Below are positions 26,364 to 34,564 of a DNA stretch of 64,000 bases, one piece after another. Every line of letters starts with the position of its first letter. Position 1 is the stretch's first letter. The translations under genes and the position numbers were made by a program. Origin of the DNA: Chitinophaga lutea. GTDB taxonomy: Bacteria > Bacteroidota > Bacteroidia > Chitinophagales > Chitinophagaceae. The notes under the pieces were generated by a model. It was not told where the DNA came from, did no database searches, and saw only the letters and a program-made list of their open reading frames with translations. The DNA lies in NCBI RefSeq assembly GCF_003813775.1, contig NZ_RPDH01000003.1, forward strand, positions 744,001 through 808,000, written 5' to 3'.

Positions 26364-27248
26364 ATGATTTTGCATATCGTATTTGGCCAGGCGTCCGCCG
26401 CCAACCTGAAGGCCGCTTTTGAGCTGGACCCGAACCTGGACGGCGAGATGATGTGTTTTGACGACGATTTATCGGTAGGCCCGTTGTTTATACTGGACAC
26501 GCCGGACGGCCGCAGGGCGCGCAAGGAGTGGTGGACAACCATGCAGGCCGCCGGACCCGCCGCGGCCGGCACACAGGTGGCGCTGGACGTTGAACAGGAG
26601 CCCGCCGCGGAAACGGTGGCTACCGTGGTGGAAGACGTAGACCCCGTGCGCGCGCTGAAAGCACGCCTGCGCGAGGAAGAAGAACTGACGATATGGATCT
26701 GGGCAGGCCAGAACGCCGCGGATGTTTGCGGGTATTACTGGCTTATCAGCCAGCTGGACCGTTTCTCCGGCCGCATTCATCTCATCTACCTGAACAACCT
26801 GCCTTTCCTGAACGAAAAGAACGCGGTGTTTTATCCCACGCACCTGCACCAGATATTACCGAAAGAATTCCTGAAGGCCAAAAAACTGGCGCGGGAAGTA
26901 TCGCTGGCGGAGTTTGAACTGGACGGCGACGAATGGCGCCGCCTCATGAATGAAAACGCCGGTGTAAGGCTGCTGGAAGGCGGCAAAAAGATACGCGGCG
27001 AAGCAGCCGGTTTTTATGATAAAGACCTGTTGCAGCCCCTTACGCAGGAGTTCCAGAAAGCGAACAAGGTGATTGGCCAGGTAACCGGGAAATTCAAATA
27101 CCCGGTGATGGACCAGTACCTGAACTGGCGCCTGAAGGAAATGGTGCGCGAAGGGAAAATCGAAGCCCGCGGCGAACTGAAAACCATGAAAGATTACGAG
27201 GTGAAACTGCCCGGCGGGAATGCTCCCGAAGGAGAAGTAGCCGAATAA
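26364..27248 (+). CDS. DUF1835 domain protein
   Basis: A 294-residue soluble protein without signal or membrane segments. The opening MILHIVFGQASAANLKAAF and CFDDDLSVGPLFILD are the DUF1835 signature, and the second half (REVSLAEFELDGDEWRRLMN) fits the DUF3658 region usually joined to it. Biochemical role is unknown. It begins 3 bases after the parE stop and lies between parE and parC, so it is very probably co-transcribed with topoisomerase IV. A disordered Ala/Glu-rich insert (~residues 60-90) separates the two conserved parts. Confidence 0.8.
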   Translation: MILHIVFGQASAANLKAAFELDPNLDGEMMCFDDDLSVGPLFILDTPDGRRARKEWWTTMQAAGPAAAGTQVALDVEQEPAAETVATVVEDVDPVRALKARLREEEELTIWIWAGQNAADVCGYYWLISQLDRFSGRIHLIYLNNLPFLNEKNAVFYPTHLHQILPKEFLKAKKLAREVSLAEFELDGDEWRRLMNENAGVRLLEGGKKIRGEAAGFYDKDLLQPLTQEFQKANKVIGQVTGKFKYPVMDQYLNWRLKEMVREGKIEARGELKTMKDYEVKLPGGNAPEGEVAE

Positions 27249-27257
27249 GCGTTGAAT

Positions 27258-27659
27258 ATGTCAGAAATCATCATTACACCGCTCGAGCTGAGAGGGGAAG
27301 ACGAGAGAGGACGGAATTACGAATGGCAGACCTTCCGTACCGGCACCTTCGTGCTCTGCTACCGCAACGCCGGCAGCAGCAGCGGCCAGCATTACCATAC
27401 CGGCGCCAGCGATTACAAGAATCCCGAGATCATGTACCTGCTGAGCGGCAAAGCGGCCATTCACTGGTGCCCCATCGAAGAAACCGTGTTGAGAACGGTG
27501 GAAGTGGAAGCACCGGCGCGCGTGGAAATCCCCATCCGCATCTGGCACCAGCTGGTGGCGGTGACCGACTGTTCTTTCATGGAGCTGAACACGATGGAAG
27601 ATGTGCGGATGGATTCCGTGCGGGTATGGCGCGATGACTTTCTGAGAGGCAAGCGATAA
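27258..27659 (+). CDS. Small cupin-fold protein
   Basis: A 133-residue protein with a single cupin-like beta-barrel: QHYHTGASDYKNPEIMYLLSGKAAIHW gives the two-His plus Glu metal-type motif, and IPIRIWHQLVAVTDCSFMEL the second cupin half with a His. It could bind a metal and a small ligand; no reaction is suggested. ATG 27258 is preferred over TTG 27252. It is the third gene of the parE-DUF1835-cupin-parC run, 9 bases after DUF1835. Confidence 0.7.
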   Translation: MSEIIITPLELRGEDERGRNYEWQTFRTGTFVLCYRNAGSSSGQHYHTGASDYKNPEIMYLLSGKAAIHWCPIEETVLRTVEVEAPARVEIPIRIWHQLVAVTDCSFMELNTMEDVRMDSVRVWRDDFLRGKR

Positions 27660-27693
27660 TCACAATTACACCGAAAGTTTTTTAAAGGATCAT

Positions 27694-30234
27694 ATGAGTA
27701 CTATAAACGACGAATCAGCGGACGAGTCACTGCACGGGATGGAGCATGTGGATGAAAAGTACAAGGACTGGTTCCTGGACTATGCCTCTTACGTAATCCT
27801 GGAGCGTGCCGTTCCGGGCGTGGAAGACGGCCTTAAACCTGTACAGCGGCGTATTTTGCACGCCATGAAAGAAATGGACGACGGCCGTTTCAACAAGGTG
27901 GCCAATGTGATCGGGCAAACGATGCAGTACCACCCTCACGGTGATCAGTCCATCAGCGATGCGATCGTGAACCTGGGGCAGAAAGACCTCCTGATCGAAA
28001 CCCAGGGTAACTGGGGCGATGTGCGCACAGGCGACGATGCGGCCGCCGCCCGTTACATCGAGGCGCGCCTTTCCAAGTTCGCACTGGACGTAGCCTTCAA
28101 TGCCAAGACCACCGAATGGCAGCTCAGCTACGACGGCCGGAAAAACGAGCCCCTGGCGCTGCCCATGAAGTTCCCGCTGTTGCTGGCGCAAGGCGCCGAA
28201 GGGATTGCCGTAGGCCTCAGCACCAAAATATTACCGCATAATTTCATCGAACTGATAGACGCGTCCATCAAATACCTGCGCGGCAAGAAATTCGAACTGT
28301 ACCCGGATTTCATGACCGGCGGCATGGTAGACGTGACCAACTATAACGACGGCCGCCGCGGCGGCAAAGTGAGGGTGCGCGCGCACATCGAGGAGAAAGA
28401 CAAAAAGACGCTCATCATCCGCGACGTGCCGTACGGCGTGACCACCACGGCCCTGATGGACTCCATCGTAAAGGCTAATGATAACGGCAAGATCAAGATC
28501 AAGAAGGTGGTGGACAGCACGGCGAAAGACGTGGAAATCGAAGTGCAGCTGGCGCCCGGTATTTCCCCGGACATCACCATCGATGCGCTTTACGCTTTCA
28601 CGGATTGCGAAGTGTCCATTTCCCCGAACGCCTGCGTGATCATCGACGACAAGCCGCGCTTCATCGGCGCTGCGGACCTGCTCCGGCATGCCACCGACTT
28701 TACCAAAGACCTGCTCAAACGCGAGCTGGAAATCAAACTGGACGAACTGGAAGCCAAATGGCATTACACCTCGCTGGAAAAGATCTTCTTCGAAAAAGGG
28801 ATATACAAGGAACTGGAGCAAAAGCACAAAGACTGGGAAACCGTACTGGTAGCCATCGATAAAGGTTTTGCCCCTTACAAGAAACAACTCCGCCGCGAAA
28901 TTCTCCGAGAAGACATCCTGAAACTCACGGAGAAACCGGTGCGCCGCATCTACCGCCTCGACATCAATGAACTTACCGAACAGATCAAGTCCATCGAGGC
29001 CGACATCAAACAGGTCAAACACGACCTCGCCAACCTCGTGGACTTCGCCGTGCAGTACTATGAAACCCTGCTGAAGAAATACGGCAAGGGCCGCGAGCGC
29101 AAAACGGAGATCAAGCTGTTCGACACCATCCAGGTGCAGCAGGTGGCCATCGCCAATACCAAACTGTATGTGAACCGGGCGGACGGCTTCATCGGCACTT
29201 CGCTGAAAAAAGACGAGTTCGTGGCCGACTGCTCCGACCTCGATAATATCATCGTATTCCGCCGCGACGGGGTGATGCTGGTGACCAAGGTGGCCGACAA
29301 AACCTTCGTGGGCAAGGACATCATCCATGTGGATGTGTTCCGCAAAGGCGACGAGCGCATGATCTACAACATGATTTACGTAGACGGTAAAACCGGCTAC
29401 AGCCTGGCCAAACGCTTCAACGTAACCGGTATTACGCGCGACAAGGAGTACAACCTCACCAAAAGCGATAAAGGCTCCAAGGTGCATTATTTCACTGCCA
29501 ACTCCAACGGTGAGGCCGAAGTGGTGACGGTGAAACTGAGCCCGAACTGTCCCGCTAAGAAAAAGGAATTCGACTTCTACTTTGAAACCATCCCCATCAA
29601 GGGCCGCGGCTCCATGGGCAACGTGGTGACAAAATATCCCATCAAATCCGTGAAGTTCAAGGAAGCCGGGGCATCCACCTTATCCGGTATCAAAATCTGG
29701 TACGACGATACGGTGGGCCGCCTCAACACCGAACAACGCGGTTTGTATGTAGGCTCGTTCGAAGGGGACGACAAGATCCTCGTGTTCTACAAAAACGGCA
29801 CTTACGAGCTGACGAACTACGAGATCACGAACCGTTACGAATCGAACGACGCCGTGTATATTGAGAAGTTCAGCCCCGAGAAGCTGGTGACGGCTATTTA
29901 TTTCGACGCGGACAAAAAACAGTTCAACGTCAAACGTTTCAAAATCGAGACGGCCACGCTGAACAACAAGTTCCTGTTCATCAAGGAAGGGCCGAACAAC
30001 TACCTCGAACTGGTGACTACACAGGCAGACCCGATCGTGGTGCTGCGGACCGGCAAAAAGCGTGACCCTGAGGAAGAGGAGATCTCGCTGGCCGAAGCAT
30101 ATGAAGTGACCGGCTGGAAGGCCGTGGGCACGAAGATAGCCGGGGAAGACTTCGTCAGCGTGGAACTGGTGAATGAAGAGGAAGAAGAGGCGCCGCCGGA
30201 AGATGAAGGAAATGTTCAGGGAGAATTATTCTAA
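27694..30234 (+). CDS. parC: DNA topoisomerase IV subunit A
   Basis: DNA-cutting subunit of topoisomerase IV, 846 residues. The catalytic region has DGLKPVQRRILHAMKEM, the QTMQYHPHGDQSI block and AAAARYIEARLS with the DNA-linking Tyr121. A coiled-coil gate (~residues 345-460) and a C-terminal beta-pinwheel (TVKLSPNCPAKKKEFDFYF, IPIKGRGSMGNVV) follow. An acidic tail (NEEEEEAPPEDEGN) ends the protein. The CTD lacks an obvious GyrA box, in keeping with ParC. It lies 34 bases after the cupin gene and ends in a duplicated terminator region. Confidence 0.95.
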   Translation: MSTINDESADESLHGMEHVDEKYKDWFLDYASYVILERAVPGVEDGLKPVQRRILHAMKEMDDGRFNKVANVIGQTMQYHPHGDQSISDAIVNLGQKDLLIETQGNWGDVRTGDDAAAARYIEARLSKFALDVAFNAKTTEWQLSYDGRKNEPLALPMKFPLLLAQGAEGIAVGLSTKILPHNFIELIDASIKYLRGKKFELYPDFMTGGMVDVTNYNDGRRGGKVRVRAHIEEKDKKTLIIRDVPYGVTTTALMDSIVKANDNGKIKIKKVVDSTAKDVEIEVQLAPGISPDITIDALYAFTDCEVSISPNACVIIDDKPRFIGAADLLRHATDFTKDLLKRELEIKLDELEAKWHYTSLEKIFFEKGIYKELEQKHKDWETVLVAIDKGFAPYKKQLRREILREDILKLTEKPVRRIYRLDINELTEQIKSIEADIKQVKHDLANLVDFAVQYYETLLKKYGKGRERKTEIKLFDTIQVQQVAIANTKLYVNRADGFIGTSLKKDEFVADCSDLDNIIVFRRDGVMLVTKVADKTFVGKDIIHVDVFRKGDERMIYNMIYVDGKTGYSLAKRFNVTGITRDKEYNLTKSDKGSKVHYFTANSNGEAEVVTVKLSPNCPAKKKEFDFYFETIPIKGRGSMGNVVTKYPIKSVKFKEAGASTLSGIKIWYDDTVGRLNTEQRGLYVGSFEGDDKILVFYKNGTYELTNYEITNRYESNDAVYIEKFSPEKLVTAIYFDADKKQFNVKRFKIETATLNNKFLFIKEGPNNYLELVTTQADPIVVLRTGKKRDPEEEEISLAEAYEVTGWKAVGTKIAGEDFVSVELVNEEEEEAPPEDEGNVQGELF

Positions 30235-30250
30235 CCAACGATAACGATTA

Positions 30251-30280
30251 ATGCCGGGTGAAAGCCCGGCATTTTTTATG
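30251..30280 (+). terminator. parC terminator, copy 1
   Basis: ATGCCGGG and CCCGGCAT pair around TGAAAG, followed by TTTTT. It lies 17 bases after the parC stop. Confidence 0.8.
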
Positions 30281-30342
30281 CTGGTTTTGTGATCGAGCAG
30301 GCGGTGCTCCGGGAGAATTGCACTAACTAACGATAATGATCA

Positions 30343-30372
30343 ATGCCGGGTGAAAGCCCGGCATTTTTTATG
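30343..30372 (+). terminator. parC terminator, copy 2
   Basis: Exact copy of the hairpin and T-run of the first terminator, 92 bases downstream; it would act as a fail-safe stop. Confidence 0.75.
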
Positions 30373-30434
30373 TGCAGGCAAATCCAGGCTCTCCAGGCCG
30401 GTGAATTTCCCGCAATTCATTTCTGCAACTCCGT

Positions 30435-30911
30435 TCAGGAAAATTTCTTCCCCTTCGCAATTTTAGTCACGGCGTCGGCGATGCGCTCCACGCGTGTTTT
30501 TTCTTCCGCCGGCTCGTTTACCCAGCGTATCCAGGCCTGTTGTTCGGTTTTGGAGAAGGTTTTGTAATGCTCCCAGGCCGCGGGCTCGTCTTTGAGACAG
30601 GTGGTAAATTCATCCGCCGCCACCGGTGCGCCGGCTTCCTGGATATGCAGCACGATCTTCACCCAGTCGCCCGCCTCTTTGCCGATCTGTTTGCGGATGG
30701 CGGCGTTGACGGGGATAAAATAGCGGCGCTCGCCCATCGACATGAGGGTGGCGTTGGTGATGGCATAATCGTCGATGGTGCCCGATACTTTGGTGAAGAC
30801 GGATATTTTCCGTTTGCCGTTGCTGGCTTCCGGGATGTGGGCGTACGTCCAGCCGCCTTTGCCGGGGAATTTCTGTAATTGGTATTTTTTGTTGCAGAGG
30901 GGAGTTTGCAT
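30435..30911 (-). CDS. DUF1905 / YdeI-like protein
   Basis: A 158-residue soluble protein. The N-terminal half (KISVFTKVSGTIDDYAITN, GERRYFIPVNAAIRKQIGKE) is DUF1905, a small beta-barrel. The C-terminal half (DEPAAWEHYKTFSKTEQQAW, EEKTRVERIADAVTKIAKGKKF) is the YdeI/OmpD-associated helical region. Relatives have been linked to bacteriocin protection and envelope stress but the mechanism is unknown. ATG 30911 (MQTPLCNKKY) is chosen over the in-frame 30962 because the extra residues look non-native. It is the last gene of a leftward operon. Confidence 0.8.
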   Translation of the reverse strand: MQTPLCNKKYQLQKFPGKGGWTYAHIPEASNGKRKISVFTKVSGTIDDYAITNATLMSMGERRYFIPVNAAIRKQIGKEAGDWVKIVLHIQEAGAPVAADEFTTCLKDEPAAWEHYKTFSKTEQQAWIRWVNEPAEEKTRVERIADAVTKIAKGKKFS

Positions 30912-30984
30912 ATAGTCCGGTATTGATCGATTGTTGAAGAGTGCGACGCAACGGCGGCCCAATCACCATCCCGCTGCCCGGCCC

Positions 30985-31962
30985 CTAATCCTTTTTCTTC
31001 CTTTTGCCTTTCTGCGCCGCTTTTTCCGCCTCTTCCGCCATGATATCCTCGGCGGTGCGGGGGCGCTTCATATCCACCCGTTTCCGGTCGATGGGGGCAA
31101 CAATGGGCTCTTTCCCCAGCTGCAGCGCATCGTGGAACACTTTCTCCACGTGCACCCATTTGCCGGCCTTCCATTTGAAACCTTCGAAGTCGAGGTCGGG
31201 CACGTAGGTATATTTTTTATGCTCTTCGCCGGTTTCGGAAATGAGATGGTCGAACACCACCATGTCCATCTCGGCATTGAAGTTGAGAGCAGCTACCGCA
31301 TCGCGTTTGTATTCGATGATGAAGCGGTTGCGCGTGGGCCTGCGCACCGTGTCTTCCGCGAAGCTGAAGTAGGGGCCGCCGAACACAGGCTCGCCGTTTT
31401 TGAAGGTGAGCATTTCCATGACCTTTTTCTGGCTTGTCTGCGAATTGGCGTCCCAGCCGAAGAGCGTGTAATATTCGGCGTTGAAATAGCGGCGCTGTAT
31501 CATGGCGTAGTACAGGCAGCCGAACCAGCCTTTGTGGTTGGTGACGGTGTCGGTGTTTTTCGAAAAATCCGAGTTATCGAAGAGGGGGAATATTTTCAGC
31601 GAACCGTCTTTCGTGTTCATCTGGATCACCCCATAATGCCGGAAGGTGCTGTTGTCTTTTTCCAGCGGCCAGGTAAGGATGCGGAAAGAGCTGTCTGCCG
31701 GGTATACCTTGGCCATGGTGGCGATGGAATCGAAAGGGTAGTAGTAGGAGTGTTTTGTCTTGAGCGCTTTCACCAGTTTGGGGATGAACTCGTCGTTGGT
31801 GCGCTCGCGCACGGTTTCTTCCTTGCCGTGGATGATGTTGTAACTGAGCTCGCGAAGCGTGTCCTGCAGGGTGTTCAGCGTATCCATGGCGGGTTTGCTG
31901 ATGCGCTGTGCGTGAACGGTAATTGTCAGAAAACTAAAAAGTATGGCAATAATGTGCTTCAT
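30985..31962 (-). CDS. Secreted Bacteroidota protein of unknown function
   Basis: A 325-residue protein with a signal peptide (MKHIIAILFSFLTITVHAQ). The body contains WPLEKDNSTFRHYGVIQMNT, WFGCLYYAMIQRR, YYTLFGWDANSQTSQKKVME and RFIIEYKRDAVAALNFN, which I have not matched to a named family. The C-terminus is very basic (EEAEKAAQKGKRKKKD). It sits 26 bases after the glycosyltransferase gene and 73 bases before the YdeI-like gene, so it probably belongs to the same transcript. No catalytic motif is evident. Confidence 0.65.
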   Translation of the reverse strand: MKHIIAILFSFLTITVHAQRISKPAMDTLNTLQDTLRELSYNIIHGKEETVRERTNDEFIPKLVKALKTKHSYYYPFDSIATMAKVYPADSSFRILTWPLEKDNSTFRHYGVIQMNTKDGSLKIFPLFDNSDFSKNTDTVTNHKGWFGCLYYAMIQRRYFNAEYYTLFGWDANSQTSQKKVMEMLTFKNGEPVFGGPYFSFAEDTVRRPTRNRFIIEYKRDAVAALNFNAEMDMVVFDHLISETGEEHKKYTYVPDLDFEGFKWKAGKWVHVEKVFHDALQLGKEPIVAPIDRKRVDMKRPRTAEDIMAEEAEKAAQKGKRKKKD

Positions 31963-31988
31963 AGTGCAATAACAGTAAAATGCGCCGA

Positions 31989-33107
31989 TTATTGTGTCAG
32001 AGAACCGAGCGTGTCCGTAAAGTGATCCCAGGAGTACAGTTGTTTCTGCTCCCGTATAAAGTTACTGAAAACGCCGGAGGGTTGGTCCAGGAAACGCAGA
32101 ATGCCGTCCGCAATGGCTTTGGGCGAAGGTTCCGTAACATAGCCCGCTTTGCCGTCCGGCACAATTTCCGGCAGGCCGCCCACGTTGGTGACCAGCATGG
32201 GTTTCTCAAAATGATAGGCCATCTGTGAGATGCCGCTTTGGGTGGCCGTTCTGTAGGGTTGCACCACCAGGTCCGCCGCCGAGAAATAATATTTCACCTC
32301 CTCATTCGGGATAAAATCTTCGATCAGCTGTACGCGGGGTGTGAGGAGGGGCTCGTATTTCTTTTTGTCTTCATAAAACTCGCCCGCCACCAGCAGGTGC
32401 AGGTTGTCCATGGCCTGCAGCCGCGGGTCTGCGAAGGCTTCCAGCAGCAGGTCGAGCCCCTTGTAGGCGCGGATGAAGCCGAAAAACAGCAGGTAGCGGT
32501 GCTGTGGGTGGAGGCCCAGGTGTTTCCTGGCGGTTTCCTGCGGCACGGGGTCGCCGAAGCTGTCGTACACCGGGTGCGGGGCGAAGGCTACCGGCGCTTT
32601 GGTGAACTGTTTCAGGTCGTTTTCCACTTCGCGGCTGAGGGTGATGAAGGCATCGCACTGCCGCACGAAATACCGGGTAAAAGGCACGTCGCCCGGCCGT
32701 TTTTCATGGGGGATGAGGTTGTGTACCAGCCCGATGATGCGGGAATGCCCGTTTTTGCGGATCATTTTCGCGATGGTGCCCAGGCTGGGGGCCATGAGCG
32801 GCAGCCAGAACGCCACGATCACGATATCCGGGCGCTGCTTCGCGATGGCGCGGCCGGTGCGGAACCAGTTGAGCGGGTTCATGGAATGCACGCTCCGTTT
32901 GATGCGGAGATTTGCCGGGGCCGGGCCAGTGGCGTACTGCGTTTTGCCCGGGAACATGAACGCGGGATACTGGAACGAAAAGGTGTGTATTTCCACGTCG
33001 TTCCCCTGTGCGGTGAGCTGTTCCGCCAGGCGCTCGTTAAAAGCGGCCAGCCCGCCCCGCAAGGGGTGGGCCGGACCGAGGATAATTATTTTCTGGTTGC
33101 GGATCAT
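31989..33107 (-). CDS. Glycosyltransferase family 4 protein
   Basis: A 372-residue retaining glycosyltransferase with a GT-B fold. The N-terminal Rossmann half has the glycine-rich acceptor loop ILGPAHPLRGGLAAFNERLA. The C-terminal half has LLFFGFIRAYKGLDLLLEAF and QPYRTATQSGISQMAYHFEKPML, the nucleotide-sugar binding region with the GT4 acidic position replaced in the QSGI segment. It lacks membrane segments and probably acts at the inner membrane on lipid- or cell-surface-linked sugars. Its start overlaps the stop of the GT2 gene by 4 bases, showing translational coupling. Confidence 0.85.
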   Translation of the reverse strand: MIRNQKIIILGPAHPLRGGLAAFNERLAEQLTAQGNDVEIHTFSFQYPAFMFPGKTQYATGPAPANLRIKRSVHSMNPLNWFRTGRAIAKQRPDIVIVAFWLPLMAPSLGTIAKMIRKNGHSRIIGLVHNLIPHEKRPGDVPFTRYFVRQCDAFITLSREVENDLKQFTKAPVAFAPHPVYDSFGDPVPQETARKHLGLHPQHRYLLFFGFIRAYKGLDLLLEAFADPRLQAMDNLHLLVAGEFYEDKKKYEPLLTPRVQLIEDFIPNEEVKYYFSAADLVVQPYRTATQSGISQMAYHFEKPMLVTNVGGLPEIVPDGKAGYVTEPSPKAIADGILRFLDQPSGVFSNFIREQKQLYSWDHFTDTLGSLTQ

Positions 33108-34057
33108 GTATTTTCCAGCGTTTCTTCCACCAGGTATGCGTTCCGTTCCGGCGCGTTGCGGCCTACCATTTCCGCGAGGAAGCCGGTGAGGAACAGCTGC
33201 GAGCCGATGATGAGCAACAACAGGGCGAGGTAAAAGATCGGGCGTTCCGTCATTTTATATTGCATGAAAAAGAATTTCGCGAAGGTGAGGTACCCCGCGA
33301 TCAGGAAACCGAATATAAAAAACAGGGTGCCCAGCGCCCCGAAGAAGTGCATGGGGCGTTTGCCGAAGCGGCCTACAAAGGTGATGGAGGCCAGGTCGAG
33401 GAATCCGTTCAGAAAACGTTCGAGCCCGAACTTGGTGGTACCGTATTTGCGTTTGCGGTGCTCCACCACTTTTTCACCGATCTTGCGGAAACCGCTCCAT
33501 TTGGCGATGACGGGGATGTAGCGGTGCATTTCGCCGTAGACCTCGATGGTTTTCACCACCTTCTTGCGGTACGATTTGAGGCCGCAGTTGAAGTCGTGCA
33601 GCTTGATGCCGCTCATTTTCACCGTCGCCCAGTTGAAGAGCTTGGAGGGAATGTTTTTGGTGAGGGTATTGTCGTACCGCACTTTTTTCCAGCCGCTCAC
33701 GAGGTCGTAACCGTCGTTGACGATCATACTGTAAAGGCCGGGGATTTCGTCGGGACTATCCTGCAAATCCGCGTCCATGGTAATGATCACGCGGCCCTGC
33801 GCTTTGCGGAAGCCTTCGTTGAGGGCGGCGGATTTGCCGTAGTTGCGCTGGAATTTGATGCCTTTGATGCAGCGGTTTTCAGCGGCGAGGCGCCGGATGA
33901 CCTTCCACGATTCGTCGGTGCTGCCGTCGTCCACCATCCACACTTCGTAAGAGAAGTTATTTTCTTCCATCACGCGCGCAATCCAGGCGGCCAGCTCCGG
34001 CAGCGACTCTTCTTCGTTTTTTAAAGGAACAACTACGGATATATCGAGATTCTGCAT
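33104..34057 (-). CDS. Membrane GT2 family glycosyltransferase (DPM/GtrB type)
   Basis: A 317-residue inverting glycosyltransferase. The GT-A domain has VVVPLKNEEESLPELAAWI, VDDGSTDESW, MDADLQDSPDEIP (metal-binding DxD region) and HDFNCGLKSYRKKV. Two C-terminal helices (MHFFGALGTLFFIFGFLIAG and FYLALLLLIIGSQLFLTGF) anchor it in the inner membrane. The layout matches polyprenyl-phosphate sugar synthases such as GtrB/ArnC/dolichol-phosphate mannose synthase. It abuts the DUF4199 gene with no gap and overlaps the GT4 gene by 4 bases. The lipid-linked sugar product would feed surface glycan assembly (inference). Confidence 0.9.
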   Translation of the reverse strand: MQNLDISVVVPLKNEEESLPELAAWIARVMEENNFSYEVWMVDDGSTDESWKVIRRLAAENRCIKGIKFQRNYGKSAALNEGFRKAQGRVIITMDADLQDSPDEIPGLYSMIVNDGYDLVSGWKKVRYDNTLTKNIPSKLFNWATVKMSGIKLHDFNCGLKSYRKKVVKTIEVYGEMHRYIPVIAKWSGFRKIGEKVVEHRKRKYGTTKFGLERFLNGFLDLASITFVGRFGKRPMHFFGALGTLFFIFGFLIAGYLTFAKFFFMQYKMTERPIFYLALLLLIIGSQLFLTGFLAEMVGRNAPERNAYLVEETLENT

Positions 34058-34552
34058 TTATTGTTTTTTCTTTTTTGCTACGGCTGCACCAACGAGGGAA
34101 GAAACCACGCCGATCAGCAGGTACATGAACAGGCCGCCGGCTATCATGAAAAGCATGAAGTTCTTGCGGACCATTTCCATCGCTTTTTCCGTATCCTCCT
34201 CCGAGCCGCCGCGACCACTGGAGGCAGCCGCCTGCATGGATTCTTCGATCAGTCTTTCTTTATAATCCGGGAACAGCGTAACGAACAGCAGCATGAAGCC
34301 GATGGCGATCAGCGTCATGATGGCCGTGATACGGAACCCGTTGCCGAACACTTCGCCGAAGGTCACATCGGCGTCGTTGATTTTGCTGTAGTTGATGCAG
34401 CCCCAGATGATGGTACCCGCCAAAACGAGTGTGGGTAGCCATTTGAACAGGCCGTTCTGGGAAGAGATTCCCGCAAAATACTGGATAAACGCCAGGACGA
34501 TGATGATCAGGGAGCCGACAAGGGCGAAAGGTAAATGGTTCTTGTTCTTCAT
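34058..34552 (-). CDS. DUF4199 membrane protein
   Basis: A 164-residue protein with four membrane helices (residues ~8-28, 36-53, 72-93 and 131-157). The block INYSKINDADVTFGEVFGNGFRITA is characteristic of DUF4199, a Bacteroidota family often encoded beside GT2 glycosyltransferases. Here it lies directly before the GT2 gene and 12 bases after the dihydroorotase homologue. Function is unknown; a role as a membrane partner of the glycosyltransferase is inferred only from gene order. Confidence 0.85.
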   Translation of the reverse strand: MKNKNHLPFALVGSLIIIVLAFIQYFAGISSQNGLFKWLPTLVLAGTIIWGCINYSKINDADVTFGEVFGNGFRITAIMTLIAIGFMLLFVTLFPDYKERLIEESMQAAASSGRGGSEEDTEKAMEMVRKNFMLFMIAGGLFMYLLIGVVSSLVGAAVAKKKKQ

Positions 34553-34564
34553 AGGAAGATCGTT

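Larger units (their letters stand above)
30219..30372 (+). repeat. Duplicated parC 3' end and terminator (2 x 62 bp)
   Basis: The 62 bases at 30219-30280 (last parC codons, stop and terminator) recur at 30311-30372 with 6 mismatches, 92 bases apart. The two hairpin halves are identical. Confidence 0.85.
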
